NCBI GenBank assembly: GCA_964035795.1
Contig: OZ038326.1
Location: forward strand, 3,565,259 to 3,629,258
From: Pterobdella sp. o SKG-2022
Lineage: Eukaryota; Annelida; Clitellata; Hirudinida; Piscicolidae
Direction: 5' to 3'
Length of the DNA: 64,000 nucleotides
How positions within the stretch are numbered: position 1 is the first letter of the stretch; each line of letters begins with the position of its first letter. A program made the position numbers and the translations under genes. Below, one piece after another: positions 1-12,445 of this stretch. The notes under the pieces were generated by a model. The model searched no databases, was not told the origin of the DNA, and saw nothing but the letters and a program-made list of their open reading frames with translations.

Positions 1-262
1 TAGTAGTTTTTTTTTCTTTTATACAGTAAAGAATAAAAACACAAATTATTCATTCAAATTTATTGACTTGATTAACGAGTCTTACGAAAAGCTTCGTGAC
101 TTTTTTGAATAAATACTTTATGTTTGTTTATCTCAATATTTGATATCTCTATTATATTTCTATTCATTAATAACGCTACTCGTATTTTCGTTATTATTAG
201 CAGTATCATTTTCAATATCGTCATTATTATCGCTTTCGCAACGAGTATCAAACATTTCTGAC

Positions 263-2991
263 CGGTTTTATTTGATACGTCGATGACGGGCAGTGTCCAT
301 TGCAAGGTGTTCTTGTGGCTTTCGTATTTATAGTCTCCATCACACTCATTCACCAGAGGGTTTGAGCTGTAGGGCGGACCGAGTGTTTAGTGTGTTATAA
401 TGGTAGTAAATGGTGAAATGATTCGGTAATTATAAGGTGACATGAGTAGGTTGTGAAGTGAGTGTAGAAAGAGGGAAGGTATGTTGTGTGGTATACCGAA
501 GTGATGATAAAATAAAAATAAATTAATTTAATTTAATACATTTTATTTGATAAAATCACATAAACCTTAAGAAAAATCGATAAAATTAATATGATAACCC
601 AATTTTCATTCACCAACCAAATTCATATTACACCTCAATTTTCCTTTTTAAAGTTACATAAACTCAATATTGAAAAAATAAAGGAACGAACGATGTAGGT
701 ATGGAAATGGTAACATCATTCAGTTCAAGGTCTGTCCTTTCAAGTTCGTACTCAATGTTAACGTCGCATTTGTTGCCGGCGTCGTTTGGCCAGCAGTTTA
801 CTGAGGGTGGGGAGGGTTGGTGATGATGTTGTTAGTGAAGGATTTAAATTGCGATTGTTTGAAAGTTGTATAGAGTTATATATTGGGAAGCGAATTTTGA
901 ATACTACAGACTAATATTAATTTTTAGAGATATTTTGTATTTATAATTACATACCAACACAAACACAATGGGCACAAAATACCAGACACAGACAAAACAA
1001 AAAACACCAGACACAAACTAGACAAAGGCATGAGAGATTCATCTTGTGTCTGAAGTCTGTACTTGAGCACTCCCACATCAGTGTGCAACGGGAAGGGTTT
1101 ATCTGCATTCTTGAGTCCTATGATATTGCTTGACTGGAAGAGCTTTTTGTCTATGTTGGGATGTGTCTGTGAATGTGGTGTGGTGAGGTAAGAATCACGT
1201 GGTACGATGTGTGGATTGTGTGGAAGGGTATGTGGTGTGGTGAGGATAGTGTAGTGTCAAGATGGTGAAGTGTGAAGGTAGTATGTTGTGATGTGAGGGT
1301 AATGTGGTAGGCCAACCACTTACTTCAAGCCTATCAAACACTAAATAAAATAATCAGCAATGATATAACAATACCATACCTGAGTCTGAGCTCCTTTATC
1401 GTCCTCATTCTTCATCAACACCTTCACACACCCATACTTTTCGTCAGACACCTGGGTTTATTGAGAAATACTTATTCAAAAGATTGCGATTAATGAACTA
1501 TCTTTATGGGTTGATAAAAATAAAAACGAAATAAAAAAAAACAAATAATAACAAAGAAATGTAAAAAATACAACACAGACGAAAAAACATGAAAACACAT
1601 TGCTTAAATACAGACATCACATCAATCAATCAATCAAATCCTTTATATAGCCCGTTTTCCTTTGCTAAGGGTTGGGCTTTTTGAAAGTTCTATCTCGAAG
1701 TCGGCCTTTCCATTCAGAGCGATCGAGTGGATCCGCACAAACCATGTCTAGCTTTCTTTTATCATTCAATATGAGCTCATTCCGAGTTTTTTTTGGCCTA
1801 CCAGGCTTCTTGCAAGTATCTAAATCCAACTTTCGCACCTGAGAAATCCAACCCGCGCTACGCTCTACATGTCCAAACCACCTCATCCTGCTTGTACGAA
1901 GAACTACCTCAACATCCCGAATGCCAAGTTTTGAAAGGAGTGAGTGAGAGCAAACGTTATCATTCGTTTTGATGTTGCACATCCAGCGAATCATGGCGAG
2001 GTCATTTCGTCTAAGGCGGTTCAATGTGGAAACTGTTACAGGTCATGTTTCAGCAGCATGTAACATAGCTTTTCTGACACAAATTGAATAGACACGGCCT
2101 CTGGTCAATAATGATAAATGACGATTAGCAAGGAGTGGAAGAAGTTGGCAAAATTTAGCCCAGGCACACTAACAACGTGTTATTGAAGCAAGCTCACATT
2201 CACCACCTGCAGATAACACATCTCCAAGATAGCAGAACTCTGGGACAACTTCCAGTTTTTCATCACCAATCATCACTTTCTTCACTAATCTCCCATCAAC
2301 AGGCCGTGCTGTAACAAGGCAACGAGCGCATCGGAAGTTAAGATCCGAAGTTAGAAGGCCTTTTATGCCGCTGCATTTCTTGTGTACCCATTGCCTGCAG
2401 CATCCACACTGAATAGAATTTCTACCCACACCTGCTTGGCATAGACCACAAGGATACTTCCCAGATTTTCTTAACACATCAAGGTTCGAATCAGAAACCA
2501 TTAGCTTTGTCTTACCCATATTCACCCTCAACCCCTTCTTCTCCATCTCTGATCTCCAGGTTCTCAACTTCACTAATAGTTCATCCATGGACTGAGCACT
2601 TACCATTAAGTCGTCAGCATACAAAATCTCCCAAGAGCAACCTGTACGTAACTCCATAGATAAAGCTTCCAGCACAATAACAAAAAGTAATGGACTAAGA
2701 ATAGAACCTTGATGGACACCTACCCGAACATCAAACGAGTTGCTATACTCATCACCAACTCTCACCCTACTTCTCACTTCCTTGTACATGGATTGTACAA
2801 TTCTCACAAGCCATTCATCAACAAACAGATTAAAAGATGAAAAACATTGAAAAGATGGCCTCACACAGACATAACAACAAACAAACAGACAGACCTTGAG
2901 AGATATTGTGCCATGCACCTCAAAGTTTTGCAAGCCTCCCTCCTTACCTGCTGTCAGTATTATTTTCTCCTCTTGTCTCAAGTGCACACTG

Positions 2992-3053
<62 letters not shown>

Positions 3054-5928
3054 GTGGTTTGGCATGCGTGTGTGTAGGAGACGTGATGTTTGAGTAGGTG
3101 TGTAAAGTGTGATATGTGGTTAAGAGTGAATAGACTAATTGATTGTGTGGTGTATGTGGTGATATTTTGTCATGCAAAAACGCAGAAGGTAGGTAAAATA
3201 TTTTAATATTTTTGATATGCATATTAATGAATCGAAGCAACATGAACTCACGCCTCTTGGTTGGAAACTGGGGTGGCCACCTTCGCCAATAATGAAGGCT
3301 TCTGTTGGCTTATTGGTAATGCCACTCCTGGTGGGTTTGTATGCTTGCATTAGAAGTGGTACTAATAGTTGTGGTAGCGATAATTCAACAGTAGTATTAG
3401 TAGAAGTTGTGTGGTAGTATGAGTGGAAGTAGTATAAGCAGTAATAGTAGTAGTAGTCATGATAGATTCAATTTGAAGATAAGCAGACGAACTTTCTCCC
3501 TCGCTCTTGAGTTGATTGACAAATGAGTCAACATCTTTCTTATCCCCACCGATCTTCAAGGCCCTGCTCGAACCTGTGGGCTTGCTGTGGTGGTTAGTGA
3601 TGTGGTATGCTAGTCATAATAATCATAGTACTACTACTACAAACAGTAATGTATAAAAAAATTTAAAAATAAGAAAATTGTATGAAGAAAATAATTATTG
3701 CTATTTTTATTGTATGATATTTAGAAAATTAATTCTTATTTTTGTTATCAGGGCAGTATAACCTGATAAAATATCTGCAGCTGATTTTTAATGACGGATT
3801 AGTAAGACACAATGAATACTAACGCAGTAGGCATGTAGGCTGGCATTTTGGGCTTCTCTATTGGAGTGTTGTTGATGATGATATCCTTGCTGATGTTGCC
3901 AGTTTTTGAGCCTCCAAAGCCAGTAGCTGACACCTTACCTGCACGAGATTGCTTCATCTTGTCCAACTCTTTTGCCTTGTTTCGCATTCGGTCAAGTGCC
4001 TCTTTCTCTTGTGTCTGTGTTAATTGTTGTAATTATCAACACATTCTAACTAACTTTTCAATTGTCATGATAATGTCTGAACATAACTTCATTAATTATT
4101 ATAATTTTTATTATTACTTCCTTAACATCTTTTTTTTCATTTACAATATGAATGAGATTCATACAATAAATCATAATATAAAAAAAAAGCTTGATTATTG
4201 ACATTATCACATGGTTGAAATTCATTATACAATGGTCAATCACTCACCTTCCTGACAGCCTCAAAGACTCGTTCATCATGTGAGTCCATCTCAGTGAATG
4301 TCTTGATCTGAGCCAAATTGACATTTTCTCTGTAGCCCAGTGCGATGATCTCATCAAAAGCAAATATCAACTGGAATGCTTGCTCAATGATTTCTGATTC
4401 CTCCACTTTCTTGCAGTATTCAGGAATCTGAATTGAATTGAAGTCATTATTACTTTAACTTGCTTTTAGAAAGAAAAGAATTGTTTCAGTATCAATACTT
4501 AGGCAAAAAAACTATCAATTGATACAAAAAACCCAACCAAACATCAATATTGTGAATGGCATTAAAAAATATCACCAAACAACAACACAATAAACTACAT
4601 AATTATATACAAGCCCTCAATAACAACAATGATAACAGACCACTCTGGCAAAAAGCCTCAGTGTTTCAAGGTCCTCAAGAATGTTGCTCGCCTTCGTTGT
4701 TATTAACAACATGTACAACTGGGAGATTGATCATGTAGTGAATTAAATTTTTATATTATCATGCATTACAAACTTTTGAGAATAATAGTATGAACAAAGT
4801 TATTATTACATAATAGTCAAAAACTAAAAGGCAAATAAACAATGAATCTCCTTTTTGAGTATTATACAGAGCAACTGATGCACAAAAACATGAGCCACCT
4901 TCTCTAATGGTTGATAGACATAACGAACACTCTCAGTCTCAACAAAAGTGTGTTGCTTGCCAGTTCCCATGAGTTTGGGAAATGAGGCTAAAAGACCTTC
5001 TATCCGAGACCTTGTCATTTCCACAAACTGCCTTGAGATTATCACTGCAGTGATGGTAGATATATAGGTGGTTTTTTTTTTTCAATGAAGTGTATAGGTA
5101 GGGAGGTAATCTTTTGAAGAATGGATGGGTGGTTTTTATCTTTCAATGTAATCATTCTCATCATTAATTATTTTCTTTATATTCACATTTTTATGGTGTC
5201 AGCTGTTATGGTTTTAGATATAAAGAAGAACGCTAATAATTAAATTTTGAAAACACTGGATATTTTATGTTTTCATATAATTAATGATAATAATCCTTAT
5301 TCCATATTTGTATTCACATAAACTTAATGTAAGTTAATTGATTGAATTGAAATTTCAGGATAACTAAATGATATATGTATAATTATTTTTTATTTACAGC
5401 CATATTTGATGTTTTTATGTAAGATTTTTTATAATTCAAAACAAATTTAATATAATAAAGATATATTAAAATAGATTTTAGTGCAATTTAAAACAAATTT
5501 TGAGCAAACAAATAAACATTTTTTGAATTGTAAAACAACTAAATACACAAGAGTGAATAATAAAAAAAAAAATTTATGAATAAAAATTTTGGCTTCCTGA
5601 AAAATATTTAAATGAGTTGTTGGAAGAAAACTAAATTTTACCTTTACCAGTTTTGTTACAAACAGCAGCAGCTAACAAAACCTAAAAAAATTCAAAAAAT
5701 TGATTAGTCCAAAGAGTTTAAATCAATGTTCATTCAAATTTCACCAACATTCACAAGTTTATGACGGAAATAAATGAATGTATTTACTCAATTAAAATTT
5801 GATAATGACATTTTTTCAATAGTAGAACTCATTAAATTGTTCATTCAAAAAAGATGAAAAGTAATTTAAATGAGCAAAATCCTTATCGGTCTAGTGACCA
5901 TCAAAAAACCATGAAAAATTCTTACCAT
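263..5928 (-). CDS. ARCN1: Coatomer subunit delta (delta-COP), 3' end missing
   Basis: COPI coat subunit for Golgi-to-ER vesicles, with an N-terminal longin-like domain and a C-terminal mu-homology domain. Exons read on the minus strand: 5926-5928 (ATG only), 5642-5681, 4899-5044, 4641-4718, 4248-4427, 3824-4014, 3493-3584, 3252-3327, 2895-2988, 1380-1451, 1019-1166, 692-800 and 263-366. All phases join, giving about 444 residues. Diagnostic stretches include [62 protein letters not shown] and [13 protein letters not shown]. The family is about 510 residues; the last ~65 should lie left of base 1, because exon 263-366 ends in phase 1 at NKTG. A LINE sits in the intron between 1451 and 2895. 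The linker exon 3252-3327 was found by phase and is the least conserved. The gene is divergent from prohibitin. Confidence 0.95.
1617..2830 (-). mobile_element. Degenerate non-LTR retrotransposon (LINE), 3' part
   Basis: Minus-strand remnant of a reverse transcriptase inside a delta-COP intron. From about 2830 down it encodes the RT palm, with the catalytic box YADD near 2613-2624 and the upstream [13 protein letters not shown] motif. A Cys/His finger follows, then a C-terminal region resembling the LINE thumb and tail ([10 protein letters not shown]). It is broken: the frame shifts near 2168, and a tryptophan-position TGA lies near 2048-2050. The element's 3' end is a short (TTGA)n-type tail seen on the plus strand as atcaatcaatcaatcaaatcc at about 1620-1640. 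The 5' part, including any endonuclease, is absent, as is usual for 5'-truncated LINEs. The clade (CR1- or RTE-like) cannot be fixed without an alignment. Confidence 0.85.
2993..3049. repeat. (TG)n microsatellite abutting a delta-COP splice acceptor
   Basis: An uninterrupted TG dinucleotide run of about 57 bp on the plus strand, (CA)n in the delta-COP transcript. It ends four bases before the acceptor AG of exon 2895-2988, so it occupies the place of the polypyrimidine tract. Confidence 0.97.
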
Positions 5929-6408
5929 TTTGAATGTACAATTGTATTCCGATATTAAACCTTTCAAAGGCAAATTTTGTTAATAAAGAAAATTAGGATT
6001 AAAATTAATATAACAAATCGGGCCACGTCAGATAATCCACCAGAATTTGTTTAGTTTTTACGAGTACACCGGTGGAAACGTTGGTAATTTTTTAGAATCT
6101 AAATTAGAATATTTTTATGCTAAAATAAACAAAAATGATCATATCCAAAATCTATACAAAATTTTTAAAAAGTACAAATTCAATAGTTAGTTATTAGTGC
6201 TAGTGACTTTGCCTTTTACTTCTTATCGCCCGGTTTGTGTCTCGTTCATTTTTTGGTAGTTTTTTTATTAATGTTTTTTAAGAGAGCTTAAAAATAATGT
6301 TTCTGTAATATTTAAATTTTTTTTTACAATTAATTAAAATGAAACTCTTATGCAATATAATGACATCGGTATAACCAATTTCAAGGAAAAAATCTAAAGT
6401 TTCTCAAA
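5929..6408. promoter_or_regulatory. Divergent promoter region, delta-COP / prohibitin
   Basis: 480 bp separate the delta-COP start codon (minus) from the prohibitin start codon (plus). No other coding sequence is visible in it, so both 5'UTRs and a shared or back-to-back promoter must lie here. It is AT-rich and I see no convincing TATA box placed for either gene. Confidence 0.6.
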
Positions 6409-8224
6409 ATGGCATCTGGAAGATTTTTCAACCTCATGGGAAAGCTGGGAATTGGGCTTGCAGTTGCAGGAGGAGTAGCTAATTCTGCATTATATAATGG
6501 TAATTTTATTGTTTCATCATTTAGTCTACTTGATTTTTTTCTATTTAATACAAGTTTTTTCGTGTTAATTTGGTGCCAAATTTAAAGTTTTGATTATCAA
6601 TCTTCTTTTTTGATCAATTTTAAATAAATTTTAATCTATATGATCTCATTTTGATTACCCATGGTTTGGTGATAGAGAAAAAATTATCATATTCAAACAA
6701 TATACATGAATAAAAGTTATAGATATAAAAATAGATTTTAAAAAATTTCAAATATGGCTTGTTTCATTTGAAAATCAAATCCATCTTGCAGTTGATGGAG
6801 GCCACAGAGCAGTAATCTTCGACAGGTTTGCTGGAGTTAGACAAAAGGTGGTTGGAGAAGGAACCCACTTCCTTATTCCATGGGTTCAAAAACCATTCAT
6901 CTTTGACATCAGGTCACAACCTAGGAACCAACACACTGTCACAGGAAGTCGAGGTGATTTGAATTTAGAAATGTTTCTACAAAAACTTTCAACCGATTCA
7001 TTAAAATTTAATTTTTGCCATCTTTGCTTCTAAACTCAATTTTTCATGTCCATGCCATTAAAATTTCAAATACACAAACTCACCACAGATCTTCAGATGG
7101 TGACTTTAACCTTGAGAATTCTGTACAGACCATTGGTAGATAATCTTCCTCATATCTTCACCAACTTGGGCATTGACTACTCAGAGAGAGTTCTACCTTC
7201 CATTGTCAATGAAGTTCTAAAGGCTGTTGTGGTAAGGGTTTTGGTAATTGTTTCATCCAACATTATTGCCATTTTTTATTCAAAATTATGTTTATTAATT
7301 TGTCTTGCTTGTATCTTATACACTATTTTGCTTATCCAAACCAAACAGGCTCAATATGATGCCAGTGAGTTGATCACACAAAGAGAAATGGTGAGTCAGA
7401 AGGTGACTGAGGAACTCACTGCTAGAGCTGCCCACTTTGGACTTGTGCTTGATGATATTTCTATTGTATGTAGTGGTTATGGAGATTATTTAAGTTATTA
7501 ATTAACCTTAAATTATAGGAACTGTAAAATAACTTGGCAATAATATTTTTAAGCTTTCAGATTTTGATAGGGTTATGAATCAAATAAATAGTTAAGTTTT
7601 CATGTCATTGAGTAATACTCAACTTCCAAAACCATCAGACTCATTTGACATTTGGCAAAGAGTTCACAGAGGCTGTGGAACTGAAGCAGGTGGCTCAACA
7701 AGATGCTGAGAGGGCTAGGTTCTTGGTCGAGAAGGTGGGTATACAGTACTTTATCAACACTTTACTGTGATGTGTATTGTTTTTAACATGAAAAATTTCA
7801 AGTTTTTGGTGTAAAAATTTAAAATATATTTTTCTAGATGAAATAAATTTTATTAATATTAAGTTTTGATAAATTTAACTTATTGAAAATTATAAATTTT
7901 TTTTGTTCACTAATTTTTTATTTTTCAATAGAAAATTGAATTTTGGTCTCTTCAAAAAATTCTATTGTTTCATTTTACACCGTTCAGGTTTAAAACAACC
8001 ACAAACAACAGGAAGAACAATACAAGATGGCAGCCATCATAAGGGCTGAGGGAGACTCGATAGCTGCAGATCTACTAGCGAAGGCTTTTTCAGACATGGG
8101 TGAGGGTCTGGTGGAGTTGAGAAAGATCGAAGCTGCTGAGGAAATTGTATCAAACCTTGCAAAGTCTCCCAATGTGGTATATCTGCCAGAAGGTCAACAA
8201 ACACTTCTCTCACTGCCCCAGTAG
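6409..8224 (+). CDS. PHB1: Prohibitin-1, mitochondrial
   Basis: Inner-membrane scaffold that forms ring complexes with prohibitin-2; SPFH/PHB domain family. Exons 6409-6499, 6792-6953, 7089-7231, 7349-7465, 7639-7734 and 8012-8224 join in phase. The N-terminus carries the hydrophobic anchor [15 protein letters not shown] with no cleavable presequence. The SPFH core follows ([54 protein letters not shown]), then the C-terminal coiled coil ([24 protein letters not shown]) and a typical [14 protein letters not shown] end. About 273 residues, the normal family length, ending at TAG. The start is the only ATG that gives the conserved MA...FFNLMGKLG beginning. Complete and apparently intact. Confidence 0.97.
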
Positions 8225-8323
8225 GCTGATGGGGTTAGGTGTTGGTAAAGGGAGTGGATGGAGGACAGATTAGTTCCGTGGAGTTTCTATGTCTGTGTTT
8301 GTTATTGATCATTGAATTTTTGT

Positions 8324-8329
8324 AATAAA
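8324..8329 (+). terminator. Prohibitin poly(A) signal
   Basis: AATAAA lies 100 bp past the prohibitin stop codon, in a T-rich context typical of a cleavage/polyadenylation site. Confidence 0.7.
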
Positions 8330-9126
8330 GTTTCTATCTTTTTTGCCAAATTCATTAGTTTTTCAATGAATTGAAATTAAGTTTTTTGGCTTTGATTAAT
8401 AAATAAATGTTTATTTCCACTGTTGTAGTTCAATTGAATTGCTTGAAATTTCTATTATAAAATTCAATTAAAAAAATTTTTCTAAACTTTTTGAATCCTG
8501 AAATTTCATCGTTGTAGGATTTTTCGTTCAAAAAACGTTTAAATACGAAAACCCGGGAAAGTCTTGAGTACAATATGATTATTTCACATGAAATAAAAAT
8601 GGGTTATAGTGTAGTTTAACTAATTGTACAAGATTGAAACAATTTTTGAACTAAAACTGGGTTAACTATTTCTTTGAAAGATGTTCTTAACTACGTTTTT
8701 ATGTGAGTCAACCACCAGTAACTCCTAAACTTAATTATAAAAATTTCGTATAGAAAACACCGAAAATGTAATTTTTTTATACTTGAGAATAACCAATGAT
8801 ATAAGTATAAATAAAGATTTAATATAATTATAATAACGATTTCGAGGTGCTAAGTTTCAATAACTCAAAAGCTGATGAATAAGTTTCGTCAAAATTAAAT
8901 GAACTAGACTATAAAAAACTAAGTTTTTACCTTTTTTACTAAGTCCGTACTTGTTGAATAAATCAAATCAAGAAGAAAATTGTTTAATTGGCCATTAATG
9001 TTAACAATATTGTTAGAGGATTTTATTAGTTTAAATGAAAATACATAAATATTATGAAAGATCAATGAGTGATATAAAAATCAATAATAATTTTTATGAA
9101 AGATTATTATTAGTACTGATGACATT
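8330..9126. other. Convergent intergenic region, prohibitin / QDPR
   Basis: About 800 bp of AT-rich sequence between two convergent genes. I see no exon, RNA gene or recognisable repeat unit here; it should contain the QDPR 3'UTR. Confidence 0.6.
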
Positions 9127-9129
9127 AGT

Positions 9130-9170
9130 ATAGATAGATAGACAGATAGCTGGATAGATAGATAGATAGA
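9130..9170. repeat. (GATA)n microsatellite touching the QDPR stop codon
   Basis: Imperfect GATA run on the plus strand (gataga...gatagatagatagat). Its last unit directly abuts the reverse-complemented TGA stop of QDPR at 9171-9173, so the mRNA reads TGA followed at once by (TCTA)n. Confidence 0.9.
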
Positions 9171-10947
9171 TCATTCAGCTGAGACGACTTGGGTTACAGA
9201 CTGAGAAGTAATCAACTGCATTAGTGAACCACTGACTGGAAGCTTTTGCTTAGTCGCCCAGTCATGCAAGAGGCTGTGAGGTTGATATATATATAGAATT
9301 AGTAGTGTAGGTTTGATAAAGAGAATTATTGCTCTGAGATTTAGTAACTAGTATTATAATCTTAAGTTATAACTTGTGTATTTTGATTTTATATAATTCA
9401 GGTTTTTGAAAAAAATACATTTTTTAACAACTTATTAGTAAATTCTATTGTTATATTAAAACGTTGTACCTGGAAACAGTTTCGAGAGGAGTCCAAGTGG
9501 TGAAGTCTCCTGAAGGCATGAATTTCCTGTTCATTGGTGTGTCCAATGTGGTCCTGTTGGAGTGGTTAATTAACTAGGTGTAATGCTTAGTCAATAAATT
9601 GTAATTCACATGAATTGACCAAAGAAACTTGAGTTTTTCTAATTCTATGATAAAATATATTGTGAATGTGAAAAACTCGAATAAAATTTAGTTATATCAA
9701 TTACATGTTTTTAATACTAAAAAGTAATAATAATTTAATAAAATTTTTTACAAAAAACTCTACATTATAGTAACTATATAAAAGTGAGATTTTTCAACCC
9801 ATAAGGATGGTACATACGGTAAAATGGCGGCAACAGTGGCGTTGATAGGCAGGCCAGATTTTGGTAGAGAGAGACTTTTCACCAAATGATGAACTGCCGA
9901 TTTTGCCAGTCCATAACCCATCATTCCTTCAATGAAGCATGCAAAAGTAAAAACAAAATGGTTTATCAAAGATAGCTGTTTTGAATCTGTAATTCATTAT
10001 AAATTGATATGAATTTAACTTTTTGTAGAATTTTTAGGCATATTTTTGTTCATCAAAGTCTTGGATTAGTTAATTAAAAAAACTAAGAATGGTTTATTCG
10101 AATATTATATTCTTATACCTGACTATGATTATAAAATTAATATCAATCAATAAAATCTAGATCTTTCATAATTTCATTTGAATTGATAGAAAATTTTATT
10201 AATCTTTATCTAAAAGAAACAGGGCATCTTCACCTGGAGTTCCTTGGAGGGCTGGTTGAGCTCCAGTGAGCACAAGCAAGCCTCCTTCCTTCAAATGTTT
10301 GCTGCTGATTGAGGATGCTATGACTGAGCTCCATACACTCTGTTTCCACACCAAGTCACAGTTCTTCACAAAGTCTAAGTATAATTTAGTTGGGTTGATA
10401 AGTTACATTTTGTGTTAAGTTGAAAGTTTTTAGAAAACTTAATGAATTACCAAGTAGGAAAGATTGTTTTGAATAGTTTAAGAATAGAATGAATAGTTGG
10501 AAAAATTAAGTTGAAAAGTTAGAAAGTAGAAATGAAGGTAGTACCTTTGGAAGCAGAACTACCACCAGCCCAGCCTCCTGCCACACACAAAATTGCATCC
10601 AATTTATCAGTTTTCAGTTCAGTTCCCAACTTTTTCTGTATTTCTTCATTTTGTTCCACCCACGAATTTTCTGGCTTTACTATCACATTGCTGTGGGCCT
10701 CATCATTTGCTTGTAGATCTAAAGATACCACCCACTGAGCAGGGGGAAGTGTAGGCGTTGAATTAATAATTAGTAATGTGAATAAAAAAAATTTTATGAC
10801 TAGATTGAAAAAAAAAATTCAATGATAAAACGTGCAAAATAGCTTATATTAAAATCTTACCCAGTTCTTGCCTTTGAAAAAAGTGACAACATTTGATCCC
10901 AAAGCGCCTTTACCACCATAAACCAAAACTCTACCGCTAAAAGTCAT
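9171..10947 (-). CDS. QDPR: Quinoid dihydropteridine reductase
   Basis: Recycles quinonoid dihydrobiopterin to tetrahydrobiopterin with NADH, supporting aromatic amino-acid hydroxylases; short-chain dehydrogenase fold, cytosolic. Exons 10861-10947, 10545-10734, 10234-10374, 9818-9926, 9470-9553 and 9171-9273 join in phase for 237 residues (human form 244). Visible hallmarks: the Rossmann glycine motif [10 protein letters not shown] near the N-terminus, NWWV at the first junction, [10 protein letters not shown], the catalytic Tyr-Lys pair in [12 protein letters not shown], and TPMNRKFMP. The last exon encodes [18 protein letters not shown] and ends in TGA next to a GATA microsatellite. Head-to-head with LAMTOR3. 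Confidence 0.96.
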
Positions 10948-11356
10948 AGTGAGCTGATATTTTAGTGAATGCTAGAATGAATATATTGCGAATAAACGAG
11001 AGACACCACAAGCAATCGACAGTTCACAAATTGTCGGTAGTGATCAAAATCTAAAGTTCACACTTAAAATTTGCGGTTAATTTTCAATTTTTAATCTAAA
11101 TGTGTTGACTAAGCTTATGCGAAAAAAAATTTTGCAAATAAAATTTTCAAATACTAACTTTATGTGGAATTCAATCTTTACATATTATTTTAATCATATT
11201 TATATTTTAGCTCAAAAATTCCAAATATTATCACGTTTTCCCCAAAAAGACAATTTAATGATAATAATAAAAATAATTTTTGATAAATATAATGCAATCA
11301 ATTCACTTTTATAAAATTTCACTTTATTGCTTATACTTTCATGTGATTTGCTTTTC
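10948..11356. promoter_or_regulatory. Divergent promoter region, QDPR / LAMTOR3
   Basis: 409 bp between the two start codons, without other coding sequence. It must hold both promoters and both 5'UTRs. No specific factor site is claimed. Confidence 0.55.
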
Positions 11357-12254
11357 ATGGATTCTCAAAATAACGTGGTAAATTCAACTAGTTTTTTCAA
11401 AAATTGAACGTTTTTTTACTCATAATTGTTTATTCAGGACACGCCTTTGCACAAGTTTTTTTGGAACCTTATAGAGAGGTTTGAGAGCTAAAATCTTTCT
11501 TTCATAATTGATCGTATAGATTAAGTTATTTCGTATTTTTAATATGATTTTTTGCAGCGTAGATGGAGTTATTTCAGTTGGAGTTACAGACCGAGAAGGA
11601 GGCCCTCTTTTGATTGGTTTGTTAATTCAAAAGAATACGTTGTTGTGATTGATTCAATTTTTTTAATTGTAAAATAATGATTTTGATAATTTATAAAAGT
11701 TCAACATATAAGCTAAAAAGACAATTAACCATTTAAACTCAAATTAAGTATTCATGTTTATTATAACTTGTATCAACAGTACATGGTAAAGATGTCCCAA
11801 ATGAAATTCTACACAAAAAGTTTTTAGCCACAATATGCCTAGCTTTTGAGCAATCTGACAGATTAGAATTTGGTACACCAAACCACATAGTTGCCTACTA
11901 CACAAACTACCAGGTTGGTCAAGAGTCACTTCATTTTATTTTCTATTAAACCATAAAATTTGTGAGTTTGTTATTTTTTGATTGATACTATTTATCAAAA
12001 TTAAACCATATTTATATTAATTTTATTTTAAAATTGAAGTATATTGCATATATTATATACTAAATTGCTGTTTTTAAAGTTTAAATTGATTTTAAGATTA
12101 AAGTATACTAAAATTTTTCAAGGTGGTATGTTTCAAACAAGGCAAGCTGTTTGTTACCTTTGTGGCTGATGTGAGCAGTAACACAGGCTGTATTATAAGG
12201 CTTCAAGAGCATTTTACCAGCGTTGTCAAAGAAATGTCAAATATTCTTTTGTGA
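11357..12254 (+). CDS. LAMTOR3: Ragulator subunit LAMTOR3 (MP1)
   Basis: Roadblock/LC7-fold scaffold of the lysosomal Ragulator complex that anchors Rag GTPases and mTORC1 and binds MEK1. Exons 11357-11377, 11438-11478, 11558-11616, 11780-11913 and 12123-12254 join in phase for 128 residues (human 124). Matching blocks: SVDGVISVGVTDREGGPLL, then a charged helix, then HIVAYYTNYQVVCFKQG, then FVADVSSNTGCIIRL and a C-terminal helix. The first exon (MDSQNNV) is poorly conserved, so the start rests on phase and a clean GTAAAT donor. Poly(A) signal at 12440. Confidence 0.9.
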
Positions 12255-12439
12255 TTTTTTAACTGTTTGTTAACTTCAATTGAATATCAGCCTTTTATTT
12301 ATTTTTTTAATATTTTCTGAATAATTGATATCTATTGATGTTTATCTTTTTTATTTTGTCAATATGCTGATGTATTTTGGATTGTAAAGTAACTTTCAGA
12401 GTTTTTTAGATTCATGTTACTGAGAGTTTTTTTGCGTTT

Positions 12440-12445
12440 AATAAA
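12440..12445 (+). terminator. LAMTOR3 poly(A) signal
   Basis: AATAAA 186 bp after the LAMTOR3 stop codon and upstream of the citrate synthase start; the most likely cleavage signal for LAMTOR3. Confidence 0.55.

Noticed and set aside
2847..3093. Open frames rich in Cys-Val or His-Thr repeats
   Set aside because: They are translations of the (TG)n/(CA)n microsatellite next to a delta-COP exon.
6848..7501. Prohibitin-like open frames running past the splice donors
   Set aside because: The extra codons are intronic read-through; homology stops exactly at the GT donors.
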